From: JBFGFG01 sp041627475
Lineage (GTDB): Bacteria; Actinomycetota; Nitriliruptoria; Nitriliruptorales; Nitriliruptoraceae
Length of the DNA: 10,087 nucleotides
Reading direction: 5' to 3'
Assembly: GCA_041627475.1 (NCBI GenBank)
Contig: JBFKQZ010000107.1
Location: 1 to 10,087 of the forward strand
The notes beneath the pieces were generated by a model, which ran no database searches, had not been told where the DNA came from, and saw only the letters and a list, made by a program, of their open reading frames with translations. Of the stretch, positions 1 through 5,863 are shown one piece after another. A program made the position numbers and the translations under genes. How positions within the stretch are numbered: position 1 is the stretch's first letter; each line of letters opens with the position of its first letter.

Positions 1-2
1 AC

Positions 3-509
3 GGCGTGGTGCCCACCGTCGCGGACCGCCTCGCCGCCGACGGCCGTCGCCTCACCACCAGCGATCCTGCTGCGGCCCGTGCGGCGTTCGAGAAGGCACT
101 GGCCGAGGATGGCGACCACCGCGGCGCCGCGCTGGGGCTGGCGGAGCTGCTGGTCGAGGAGGACCCGGACCGTGCGACCGAGCTGGCCACACCGCACCGT
201 CCCGACCCTCGCGCGGAGACGGTCCTGCAGCGCGTCTCGCTCGCGGAGGGCGCCGGCGACCTGCAGGCGCTCAGCGACCATGCCGAGGCCAACCAGGACG
301 ACGACGGCGCCATGCTCCCCTACGGCCGGGCGCTGGCCGCCGCGGCCCACCACGAGGAGGCCATCGAGGTCCTGCTCCACGGCATCGGCCTGCACGGCGA
401 GCACAAGGACGAGCTGCGCGGCGTGCTCGTGGACGTCCTGTCGGTCCTCGGGGACGACGACCCACGCGTGCCGGACGCTCGCCGCCGCCTCGCCCGTCTG
501 CTGTTCTGA
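3..509 (+). CDS. cnoX: CnoX/YbbN-type thioredoxin-TPR co-chaperone, 3' part
   Basis: The reading frame is open from the first full codon at position 3 and ends at TGA 507-509. The visible 168 residues are alpha-helical and TPR-like, with helices such as AAARAAFEKALAEDGDH and GAALGLAELLVEEDPDRA. They end in the typical CnoX/YbbN tail: a ...DVLSVLGDDDPRV... helix followed by RRRLARLLF. In this family an N-terminal thioredoxin fold precedes the TPR region and the protein is about 270-300 residues. The missing thioredoxin part should therefore lie left of the window. The GTG codons at 6 and 9 lie inside the domain and are unlikely starts. CnoX proteins are cytoplasmic holdases that protect clients from oxidation and pass them to chaperones (family knowledge). 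The gene lies 12 nt before the thioesterase gene, so the two are probably cotranscribed. The family call rests on recalled tail and repeat similarity, not on an alignment. Confidence 0.72.
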   Translation, partial: GVVPTVADRLAADGRRLTTSDPAAARAAFEKALAEDGDHRGAALGLAELLVEEDPDRATELATPHRPDPRAETVLQRVSLAEGAGDLQALSDHAEANQDDDGAMLPYGRALAAAAHHEEAIEVLLHGIGLHGEHKDELRGVLVDVLSVLGDDDPRVPDARRRLARLLF

Positions 510-521
510 GAGGAGCCGATC

Positions 522-1037
522 GTGACCGACCTGGAGCCCCGTCCCGTCAGTGCGTCCCGGATCGAGCTCGTGCGCGGGATGACCCTGCTCGACGCCAACG
601 GACTCGGGAACGTCCACGGCGGGGTGATCATGCGGATGATCGACGACGCCGCCGGAACGGCCGCCGCCCGCCACGCCGGCCACGTCGCCGTGACGGCCTC
701 GGTGGACGAACTGTCCTTCCTCCAGCCGGTGCACGTCGGCGACCTGCTGATCGTCAAGGCCAGCGTCAACGCGGCGGGGCGCACGTCGATGGAGGTCGGC
801 GTGCGGGTCGAGGCCGAGCCCGGGCGCGGGGGTGCGCGGCGCCACACGACCTCGGCCTACCTCACGTTCGTGGCACTCGACGACGACTTCCAGCCGACGC
901 GTGTCCCACCGCTGCTGTGCGAGACCGAGGAGGACGAGCGGCGCGAGGCACAGGCGCTCATCCGCCGGGAGGTCCGCAAGGAGCGGATCGAGCGGGTCGG
1001 CACGTGGCGTCCGGATCGCTCACCCCCACGCGACTGA
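522..1037 (+). CDS. Hotdog-fold acyl-CoA thioesterase (YciA/BACH-like)
   Basis: This 171-residue protein hydrolyses acyl-CoA thioesters to free acid and CoA, probably in the cytoplasm. The hotdog active-site segment is clear: DANGLGNVHGGVIMRMIDD, with Asn26, the His32-Gly33-Gly34 turn before the central helix, and Asp41. It resembles the N-x-x-G-x-x-x-GG...D pattern of ACOT/YciA enzymes. Strands follow as TASVDELSFLQPVHVGDLL and a segment ending in SAYLTFVALDDD. The last 40 residues are charged and helical (EEDERREAQALIRREVRKER), a common tail in bacterial single-domain members. The start is GTG 522, with AGGAG at 511-515 spaced 6 nt away. One hotdog domain of this size implies an oligomer of dimers. 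Substrate chain length cannot be read from the sequence. The gap to the upstream cnoX-like gene is 12 nt. Confidence 0.88.
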   Translation: MTDLEPRPVSASRIELVRGMTLLDANGLGNVHGGVIMRMIDDAAGTAAARHAGHVAVTASVDELSFLQPVHVGDLLIVKASVNAAGRTSMEVGVRVEAEPGRGGARRHTTSAYLTFVALDDDFQPTRVPPLLCETEEDERREAQALIRREVRKERIERVGTWRPDRSPPRD

Positions 1038-1141
1038 CGCGTCACGGACGCTCATCGGGCCGTAACACGCCCGGAACACGACCTTCGTAGCGTTCCCGCC
1101 GTGCTCCCCGAACGGGGACCGACCTGGTGGAAGGTGGGACG

Positions 1142-1294
1142 ATGAGCGACAGCGAACTGCTGCGACTCCGTGTCCGGATCCAGCGCGCGCTGGCCACCCT
1201 CTCCCGACCGCGCGACGAGCGCGAGCAGGAGCAGGTGGCGGCAGCACTGGCCGACGTGGAGGCCGCGCTCGCGCGGCTGTCACTGCAGAGCTGA
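1142..1294 (+). CDS. Small 50-residue helical protein, unknown function
   Basis: ATG 1142 opens a 50-codon frame ending at TGA 1292-1294. It is preceded by a purine-rich AAGGTGGGA ribosome-binding stretch (1131-1139) at normal spacing. Codon third positions are almost all G or C, like the neighbours. The product (MSDSELLRLRVRIQRALATL..., ending ALADVEAALARLSLQS) has no Gly. Its only Pro is near residue 23, between two amphipathic leucine-rich helices, so it could form a helical hairpin or a dimeric coiled coil. It has no signal peptide and no recognisable family. It sits 104 bp after the thioesterase gene and directly before a bidirectional terminator, so it could be the last gene of the rightward unit. 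Main alternative: a chance ORF, since the opposite strand is also open here. Confidence 0.5.
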   Translation: MSDSELLRLRVRIQRALATLSRPRDEREQEQVAAALADVEAALARLSLQS

Positions 1295-1309
1295 CGCCGG
1301 CGTTCCTCC

Positions 1310-1347
1310 GTCGGGTGCTCTGGCTCTCCCGCGTCAGAGCACCTGAC
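1310..1347. terminator. Bidirectional hairpin terminator
   Basis: Arms 1310-1322 and 1335-1347 form a 13-bp stem with one G-T pair and a 12-nt loop. The stem lies between the 50-residue ORF on the plus strand and the amino acid ABC ATPase gene on the minus strand. It includes that ATPase's stop codon (1334-1336) and last codons. Neither side has a U-tract, which is common in high-GC actinobacteria. Confidence 0.6.
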
Positions 1348-2092
1348 TGAGGAACGCCTTCGTGCGCTCCTCCTGCGGGTCGTTGATGAGCTGGGCCGGC
1401 GGGCCCTCCTCGACGACGACCCCGCCGTCCATGAACACGACCCGGTCCCCCACCTCGCGGGCGAACCCCATCTCGTGCGTCACGACCATCATCGTCATGC
1501 CCTCGCTGGCGAGGGTCCGCATGACCTCCAGCACCTCACCGACGAGCTCGGGGTCGAGCGCCGAGGTGGGTTCGTCGAAGAGCATCATGTCGGGCTCCAT
1601 CGACAGGGCCCGGGCGATCGCGACGCGTTGCGACTGGCCCCCTGACAGCTGCGCCGGGTAGGCGTGCACCTTGTCGATCATGCCGACCTTCTCGAGGTTG
1701 GCGCGAGCGATCCTCTCGGCCTCGTCCTTCGAGCGCTTCAGCACCCGACGCTGCGCGATGGTGAGGTTGTTCAGCACGTCGATGTGCGGGAACAGGTTGA
1801 ACTGCTGGAACACCATCCCGATGCGGGTGCGGATCGCGTCGACGTCGGCGTCCGGGTCGGTGATGTCGCTGCCCTCGATGAGGATGCGCCCACCCGTGGG
1901 TTCCTCGAGCCGATTGACGCAGCGCAGCAGCGTGGACTTGCCCGACCCCGACGGCCCGATGACGCAGACGACCTCGCCATCGTCGACGTGGAAGTCGATG
2001 CCCTTCAGGACGTGGAGGCGGTTCTCGCCCTCACCGAAGTGCTTGTGCAGCTGCTGGACGTCGATGGCCGGGACGGACGTGCCGTTGGTCAT
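1334..2092 (-). CDS. Polar amino acid ABC transporter ATP-binding protein (GlnQ/HisP type)
   Basis: This 252-residue ATPase powers the amino acid importer encoded just upstream on the same strand. Visible motifs are Walker A GPSGSGKST (46-54), the Q-loop VFQQFNLFPH (94-103), the signature LSGGQSQR (149-156), Walker B MMLFDEP (169-175) with catalytic Glu174, the D-loop SALD, and the switch His206 in VVTHE. The length and the QFNLFPH and EPTSALDPELVGEVL stretches are typical of the PAAT family. An upstream ATG at 2110 overlaps the permease stop as ATGA and would add six residues, but it has no Shine-Dalgarno sequence. ATG 2092 has GAGGAG spaced 6 nt away, so it is preferred. The signature reads GGQSQR instead of the usual GGQQQR, a tolerated change. 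It is the last gene of the leftward operon and ends inside the 1310-1347 terminator. Confidence 0.93.
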   Translation of the reverse strand: MTNGTSVPAIDVQQLHKHFGEGENRLHVLKGIDFHVDDGEVVCVIGPSGSGKSTLLRCVNRLEEPTGGRILIEGSDITDPDADVDAIRTRIGMVFQQFNLFPHIDVLNNLTIAQRRVLKRSKDEAERIARANLEKVGMIDKVHAYPAQLSGGQSQRVAIARALSMEPDMMLFDEPTSALDPELVGEVLEVMRTLASEGMTMMVVTHEMGFAREVGDRVVFMDGGVVVEEGPPAQLINDPQEERTKAFLSQVL

Positions 2093-2098
2093 GCTCGG

Positions 2099-2104
2099 CT
2101 CCTC
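2099..2104 (-). promoter_or_regulatory. Shine-Dalgarno deciding the ATPase start
   Basis: GAGGAG on the minus strand lies 6 nt before ATG 2092 and only 3 nt after the ATG at 2110. It therefore supports Met at 2092 as the start of the amino acid ABC ATPase and argues against the longer ATGA-overlap start. Confidence 0.6.
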
Positions 2105-2106
2105 GT

Positions 2107-2892
2107 TCATCGGGCGCGGGCCTGGCGCTTCTCGAGCTGGGCCACGAGTCGGGTCAGCGGCAGGGTGATCGCGAGGTAGAGCAGGGCGATGACGGTCAGC
2201 GGCGTGCCGTTGGCCCGCTCGAGGAGCAGGTCACGGCCGAACTTCGTCAGCTCCTTCGACACCGGGGTCGAGCCGAGCACGAACACCAGCGAGGTGTCCT
2301 TGATCAGCAGCACGAGCTCGTTGGTCAGCGGCGGGATGATGATGCGGAACGCCTGCGGGATGACGATGGACGCCATGGCCCGGCCCTGGCTCATGCCGAG
2401 CGAGCGTGCTGCCTCCATCTGGCCCTTGGGCACCGCCTGGATGCCGGCCCGGATGGTCTCGGCCATGTACGCGGCCGCGACCAGCCCGAGGCCCACGGTC
2501 GCCTTGCCGAGCGTGCCGCCCGGGATGTTGATCCCCAGGGCGATCGGCAGTGCGAACCCGACGAGGATCAGCGTGACCAGCGCGGGCAGCCCGCGGAACA
2601 GCTCGATGTAGACGTTCGCGATCCACCGGTAGGGCCCGATCGTCGACATCTTCATCAGCGCGAGCAGGAGTCCGAGCACCAGCCCGAACGCGAAGGCCAG
2701 GATCGTGTAGATGACGGTGTTCTTCACCGCGATCGTCGCGACCTCGGGGAACATGTCCCGCGCGATCTCGACGTTGAAGAACGTCTCCTGCAGCTGTGCC
2801 CAGTCCACGACCAGGGCCACGGCGACCGCGCCGACGACGAGGACCCCGTAGAGGACGCGACGTCGCAGCTCCCGTCGTTGCCGTGGCGTCAC
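2107..2892 (-). CDS. Polar amino acid ABC transporter permease (HisM/GlnP type)
   Basis: This 261-residue inner-membrane subunit forms the translocation path for polar amino acids, probably as a homodimer because only one permease gene is present. After a basic N-terminus (TPRQRRELRRR) comes a first membrane span (about residues 13-29), then a periplasmic segment containing ARDMFPEVATIAVKNT. The PAAT core follows: a span near 58-80, the FRGLPALVTLILVGFALP stretch, and AAAYMAETIRAGIQAV. The cytoplasmic EAA loop is MEAARSLGMSQGRAMASIVI, which contacts the ATPase, and LLIKDTSLVFVLG comes after it. The start is GTG 2892, with GGAG about 7 nt upstream on the minus strand. The gene follows the binding-protein gene after 108 bp containing two hairpins and precedes the ATPase gene closely. 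Confidence 0.93.
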   Translation of the reverse strand: MTPRQRRELRRRVLYGVLVVGAVAVALVVDWAQLQETFFNVEIARDMFPEVATIAVKNTVIYTILAFAFGLVLGLLLALMKMSTIGPYRWIANVYIELFRGLPALVTLILVGFALPIALGINIPGGTLGKATVGLGLVAAAYMAETIRAGIQAVPKGQMEAARSLGMSQGRAMASIVIPQAFRIIIPPLTNELVLLIKDTSLVFVLGSTPVSKELTKFGRDLLLERANGTPLTVIALLYLAITLPLTRLVAQLEKRQARAR

Positions 2893-2928
2893 GGGTGGCT
2901 CCGCTCTGTCGTGTGTCCTGGGCCTACG

Positions 2929-2962
2929 CCAGAGGGACCCTACTCGCGCAGGGTCCCTCTGG
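2929..2962 (-). terminator. 13-bp hairpin between binding-protein and permease genes
   Basis: Arms 2929-2941 and 2950-2962 pair perfectly over 13 bp with an 8-nt loop. The site lies downstream of the binding-protein gene and upstream of the permease gene on the minus strand. There is no U-tract. In importer operons such hairpins often act as partial terminators or as 3'-end stabilisers that raise binding-protein levels over membrane subunits. That role is inferred here. Confidence 0.6.
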
Positions 2963-2970
2963 GCCGGATG

Positions 2971-2994
2971 TCCGCGACCGATGTGGGTCGCGGA
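2971..2994 (-). terminator. Second hairpin just after the binding-protein stop codon
   Basis: Arms 2971-2979 and 2986-2994 form a perfect 9-bp GC-rich stem with a 6-nt loop. It begins 6 nt after the stop codon of the amino acid binding-protein gene on the minus strand. It stands in tandem with the 2929-2962 hairpin, and the pair probably protects or terminates the upstream mRNA segment. Confidence 0.5.
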
Positions 2995-3000
2995 AGTACC

Positions 3001-3792
3001 TCAGGCCTCGAAGTACTCGTTGTAGATGTCGTCGTACGTGCCGTTGTCGCGCAGCGTCTGCAGCGCGCCGTTGACGGCCTCCTGGAGCGCCTCGGCGCCC
3101 TCCTCCGGGAAGGCGAAGCCGTAGTTCTCGTCGGTCTCGTAGGTCTCGACGACCTTGATGTCACCGTTCTGCTGCGCACGGTCGACGTTCACCGGGAGGT
3201 CCTGGAGGATCCCGACGATCTCACCGGCGGTCAGCGCGAGGAAGAGGTCCGCGCCCGAGTCGAACTCGACGAGCGTGACGCCCTCGGGGGCGTTCTCCTC
3301 GGCGTAGGCCTGACCGGTCGTGCCGGTCTGGACACCGAGGTTGCCCTCGACGTCGGCGAGCGCCGCGATGTCCGAGTCGGCCGGGACGGCCAGCGACTGG
3401 GCGGCGTTGTAGTAGCCGTCCGAGAAGTCGATGTTCTCGTCGCGCTCGTCGGTGATCGTCATGGCCGTGGCCGCGAGGTCACACGTGTCGGCGGCGAATG
3501 CCGCACCCGAGGTCAGCGAGTCGAAGGTGGCGTTGACGACGGCCAGCTCGAGCTCGAGCTCGTCGGCGATCGCCTGCATCAGGTCGATGTCGAAGCCCGA
3601 GTAGCCGGACGGCGCGTCGGGGTCCTCGACCTCGAACGGCGCGTACGGGACCTCGGAGCAGACGGTCAGGGTGCCGTCGGCCACGAGCGACAGGTCGCCG
3701 CTGCTCTCGGCGTCACCGCCGCTGCAGGCGGTCGCGGCCAGGGCGAGACCGGTCACGGCGGCCGCCATCCGCAGGCTCTTGTTCAAACGCAT
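3001..3792 (-). CDS. Amino acid ABC transporter substrate-binding lipoprotein (SBP family 3)
   Basis: This 263-residue lipoprotein captures a polar amino acid outside the membrane and delivers it to the permease-ATPase pair encoded downstream. The signal peptide has a basic start (MRLNKSLR), a hydrophobic core and the lipobox LAATAC, with lipidation at Cys23. The family 3 fold follows: GTLTVCSEVPYAPFEVED, then SGFDIDLMQAIADELELEL, then TITDERDENIDFSDGYY. In that last segment Arg117 is the expected ligand-carboxylate contact. Asp198 in GILQDLPV is the expected amino-group contact. Cys45 and Cys104 may form a disulfide. The mature chain has about 51 acidic and only 4 basic residues by hand count, which suggests life in salt or at high pH. 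The start is ATG 3792, with a weak GAGAG upstream. The exact ligand cannot be read. Confidence 0.93.
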   Translation of the reverse strand: MRLNKSLRMAAAVTGLALAATACSGGDAESSGDLSLVADGTLTVCSEVPYAPFEVEDPDAPSGYSGFDIDLMQAIADELELELAVVNATFDSLTSGAAFAADTCDLAATAMTITDERDENIDFSDGYYNAAQSLAVPADSDIAALADVEGNLGVQTGTTGQAYAEENAPEGVTLVEFDSGADLFLALTAGEIVGILQDLPVNVDRAQQNGDIKVVETYETDENYGFAFPEEGAEALQEAVNGALQTLRDNGTYDDIYNEYFEA

Positions 3793-3886
3793 GGGTGCGA
3801 GCTCTCTCGTTGTGGTGGGTGTTCACGTCGTCACCCGAGCGGGAGCGCGGGTCACGCAACCCCTATGTCTACGACACCGCTCGTAG

Positions 3887-3928
3887 GAGGCCCTCCTGTC
3901 GCGCACCAAGCGCACGGGGCAGGGCCTC
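3887..3928 (-). terminator. Possible terminator after the degenerate binding-protein gene
   Basis: On the minus strand an 8-bp stem (arms 3887-3894 and 3921-3928) begins 4 nt after the stop codon at 3933-3935 and encloses a 26-nt GC-rich loop that could pair further. It has no U-tract. It would separate the regulator unit from the amino acid importer operon. The large loop makes this a weak call. Confidence 0.3.
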
Positions 3929-3932
3929 TCGG

Positions 3933-4703
3933 TCAGGCGCGCAGCCAGGCCGCGACGAGCGCGTCGAGACGCCCGTCGGCCGTGAGCGCGGCGATCGCTG
4001 CGTCGATGGCCGACGCCAGTTCGTCGTCGCCGTCGAGCGGCAGCAGCAGGACGGTGTGGCGCTCCGTGGGCACTGCAGCGACGACCGCGAGCGGCACCCC
4101 GAGCTGGTCCTCCATCGAGGCCCGACCCGCGACCGTGACCAGCGCCTGACCGACGGCCCCGACCTCGAGCGCCCGCCCGAGGTCGACACGGCTGGGGTAG
4201 GCGAAGACCTCGGCCGACGGCAGCTGGTCGACCACGTCCAGCGCAGCCCCGGCCTCCTCGACGCCGACCACACCCGTGACCGCCTCGGGCTCAACCGTCG
4301 CCGGCGTGCCCGGCGCGACGACCAACCGGTGGACGGTGCGGTACGGGGCGCTGGTGGTGACGACGTCACCGAGCGCGGGCCCCCCGACGACCGCACCGGC
4401 CGCGACGTCGCACACCCCGCCGTTGAGCGCGACGCCCGAGACCACCTCGTCGAACGAGGTCGTGACGACGTCGAGGTCGAGGCCGAGCTCGTCGGCCACG
4501 TCCCCGAGCACGGCGACGTCGAAGCCCTCCAGCCCGGCGTCTGTCTCCACCGCGGTGCCGGGACCGGGCGCGACACAGGCGGTCAGCGTCCCGGGCTCGA
4601 GCGTCGCCAGGTCGGGTGGCGCGTCGGGACCGGCGGGATCGTCGGCGCTGCAGCCGGCGAGGCCGACCGTCAGCGCGACCACGCCGAGGGCGACCCGTCT
4701 CAC
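3933..4703 (-). CDS. Diverged SBP family 3-like lipoprotein coupled to the ANTAR regulator
   Basis: This 256-residue exported lipoprotein starts at GTG 4703, which overlaps the stop codon of the response regulator gene by 4 nt (GTGA). An open extension to 4829 lies inside the regulator gene and is rejected. Residues 1-18 (VRRVALGVVALTVGLAGC) form a textbook lipoprotein signal with Cys18. The fold matches the neighbouring amino acid receptor: GTLTAC, GLEGFDVAVLGDVADELGLD, then TSFDEVVSGVALNGGVCD. Its cysteines (43 and 98) align with Cys45 and Cys104 of that receptor. The ligand-binding Arg, expected near residue 111 in GGPALGDVVTTSAPY, is absent. The Asp of the QD-x-P motif is also replaced (AVGQALVTV). 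It therefore probably does not bind a free amino acid in the usual way. It could be a sensor or accessory receptor, or it could bind another ligand. Confidence 0.82.
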   Translation of the reverse strand: MRRVALGVVALTVGLAGCSADDPAGPDAPPDLATLEPGTLTACVAPGPGTAVETDAGLEGFDVAVLGDVADELGLDLDVVTTSFDEVVSGVALNGGVCDVAAGAVVGGPALGDVVTTSAPYRTVHRLVVAPGTPATVEPEAVTGVVGVEEAGAALDVVDQLPSAEVFAYPSRVDLGRALEVGAVGQALVTVAGRASMEDQLGVPLAVVAAVPTERHTVLLLPLDGDDELASAIDAAIAALTADGRLDALVAAWLRA

Positions 4704-5299
4704 TGGTCCCCGGAGCGCTCGAGGACCTGCTCGGCGACCTGGCGCATCGTCAGCCGCTGCTCCATCGCCTGCTTCTGGATGAACCGGAAGGCCTCGGACT
4801 CGGTGAGGTCCTCGTGCTCCTGCAGCCACCCCTTGGCCTGCTCGACGACCTTGCGCGCCTCGAGACGACCCTGGAGGTCGTCCACCTCGCGCTCCAGTCC
4901 CGACAGCTCGCGGAACCGGTCGGCGGCGATCTCGACGGCCGGTAGCAGGTCGTGCTTCTGGAACGGCTTGACGAGGTAGGCCATCGCGCCGGCCCGGCGC
5001 GCCTTCTCGACGAGCTCGCGCTGCGAGAACGCCGTCAGCATCAGGATCGCCGCGAGCCGCTCGTTGGCGATCTGCTCCGCCGCAGCGATCCCGTCCATGA
5101 CGGGCATCTTGACATCGAGGATCACGAGGTCAGGGCGCAGCTCACGGGTCAGACGCACCGCGGAGGCACCGTCGGCGACCTCGGCGACCACGTCGAAGCC
5201 CTCCTCGACCAGCATCTCCTTGAGGTCGAGCCGGATCAGGGCCTCGTCCTCGGCGATGAGGACGCGGGTCGGCGGCGCTTCGGTTGCGGCGTCGTTCAC
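4700..5299 (-). CDS. pdtaR: ANTAR-domain response regulator, PdtaR (Rv1626) family
   Basis: This 199-residue cytoplasmic regulator has an N-terminal receiver and a C-terminal ANTAR RNA-binding domain. Receiver landmarks are the acidic cluster Glu17-Asp18-Glu19 in VLIAEDEALIRLDL, phosphoacceptor Asp62 in LVILDVKMP, Thr89 in MLTAFSQRELVEKARRAG, and Lys111 in YLVKPF. A helical linker follows (about 130-150). The ANTAR helices then run from about 148 to 194, with the AKG motif at 155-157, ESEAFRFIQKQAM and MRQVAEQVL. Mycobacterial PdtaR is about 205 residues, receives phosphate from the kinase PdtaS, and acts on RNA hairpins as an antiterminator (family knowledge). No kinase gene is in the window. 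The start is GTG 5299, with GGAGG 7 nt upstream, overlapping the coiled-coil gene's stop by 4 nt. The longer open frame to 5428 is rejected. Confidence 0.93.
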   Translation of the reverse strand: MNDAATEAPPTRVLIAEDEALIRLDLKEMLVEEGFDVVAEVADGASAVRLTRELRPDLVILDVKMPVMDGIAAAEQIANERLAAILMLTAFSQRELVEKARRAGAMAYLVKPFQKHDLLPAVEIAADRFRELSGLEREVDDLQGRLEARKVVEQAKGWLQEHEDLTESEAFRFIQKQAMEQRLTMRQVAEQVLERSGDQ

Positions 5300-5655
5300 G
5301 TGTCGTCCTCCAGGTCGAACAGGCGCTCGAGCAGGGTGTCGCGTTCGGACTCCAGCTGGGAGATCCGGTCGCGGGTCTCGTCGAGCAGACGGCGGTGGTT
5401 GGTGAGGTCGCGCTCGGCCGCGTGCCACTCGCGGTCGGTGACCGGGTTGTTGGCGACGACCTGACGGGTCCGGGCGTCGTCGGCGGTGGCGGCCAGGTGG
5501 TCCACCTGTTCAGCGAGCACCCGGGCCTCCCCGCGGAGCCGCGTCAGGCGGTCCGAGAGGCGGGTGAGGCGGTCGCTGATGCGATCGCGTTCGCGCAGCG
5601 GACTCGTCGGCTGTCCTCCGGTGGTGGTCGTGGCTCGAGCAGGTGGTGGGCGCAC
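5296..5655 (-). CDS. Small coiled-coil protein upstream of pdtaR, unknown function
   Basis: The visible product is 119 residues if it starts at GTG 5655. It is rich in Arg, Asp, Glu and Leu, with heptad-like runs such as RISDRLTRLSDRLTRLRGE and DETRDRISQLESERDTLLER, and ends LFDLEDDT. It has no signal peptide or membrane span, so it is probably a cytoplasmic coiled-coil dimer. Its stop overlaps the pdtaR start by 4 nt (GTGA), so translation of the two is probably coupled. The start is uncertain. GTG 5655 has no clear Shine-Dalgarno sequence. GTG 5520 has GGGGAGG at 5526-5532, spaced 5 nt, and would give 74 residues, but it would discard a strong heptad stretch. The frame stays open on the minus strand to 6759, but that extension runs through the tRNA and the opposite-strand permease and is spurious. 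No family recognised. Confidence 0.65.
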   Translation of the reverse strand: MRPPPARATTTTGGQPTSPLRERDRISDRLTRLSDRLTRLRGEARVLAEQVDHLAATADDARTRQVVANNPVTDREWHAAERDLTNHRRLLDETRDRISQLESERDTLLERLFDLEDDT

Positions 5656-5715
5656 GGTACTCGCGGGGCGGCCCGCGCCACCACACGACCGACGCCGGAC
5701 TGGGCCGGCTCGCAG

Positions 5716-5789
5716 TACCCCGGGTGGGACTCGAACCCACACTGGAACGATTTTGAGTCGTCTGCCTCTGCCGATTGGGCTACCGGGGC
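5716..5789 (-). tRNA. tRNA-Leu (anticodon CAA) with a short variable region
   Basis: A complete cloverleaf reads on the minus strand from 5789 to 5716, 74 nt. The 7-bp acceptor stem GCCCCGG/CCGGGGT ends in a G1-U72 wobble. The D arm is GCCC-AATCGGCAG-AGGC. The anticodon stem is GACGA/TCGTT with loop CTCAAAA (anticodon CAA, reading UUG). The variable region is only CCAGT. The T arm is GTGGG-TTCGAGT-CCCAC. The discriminator is A73, and no CCA is encoded. The D arm, with an unpaired 13/22 position and AATCGGCAG loop, and A73 are leucine-like. Leucine tRNAs normally carry a long class II variable arm, which is missing here. A15 and U48 could form the class I Levitt pair. The gene lies 60 bp upstream of the coiled-coil gene on the same strand. 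Confidence 0.88.
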
Positions 5790-5803
5790 GCAGGGCGGCC
5801 CGC

Positions 5804-5809
5804 AGGATA
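5804..5809 (-). promoter_or_regulatory. Possible -10 element for the tRNA gene
   Basis: TATCCT on the minus strand lies 14 nt before the tRNA 5' end, a fitting distance for a short leader. No good -35 hexamer is visible 16-18 nt further upstream (TCGGGC at 17 nt), so this is a weak call. Confidence 0.3.
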
Positions 5810-5863
5810 CGTCGCCCGTCGGCGCGGCCCGACCGGTGACACCGAGTCACCCGGCCAGCGGCG

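Noticed and set aside
1073..1094. ECF sigma-like promoter GGAAC...CGTT upstream of the 50-residue ORF
   Set aside because: The spacing of 13 nt is too short for the usual 16-18 nt of such promoters.
2929..3928. ANTAR target motif (paired hairpins with hexaloops carrying A at 1 and G at 4) in the leaders of the amino acid importer
   Set aside because: The 2971-2994 hairpin has a 6-nt loop on the minus strand, but it reads CACATC. The 2929-2962 loop is 8 nt. The region before the receptor start shows no paired A-x-x-G hexaloops.
2878..4149. 423-residue plus-strand ORF
   Set aside because: It is antisense to the amino acid receptor gene, which has clear domain motifs. The translated sequence is a low-complexity V/G/R/D shadow typical of high-GC DNA.
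3795..4979. 394-residue plus-strand ORF
   Set aside because: It is antisense to the diverged lipoprotein and pdtaR genes. It has no recognisable motif and shows shadow-like composition.
5694..5709. Plus-strand hairpin GCCGG-ACTGGG-CCGGC with an ANTAR-like A-x-x-G hexaloop
   Set aside because: Only one hairpin is present where two are required. It lies on the strand opposite the tRNA and pdtaR transcripts, so it is probably chance.
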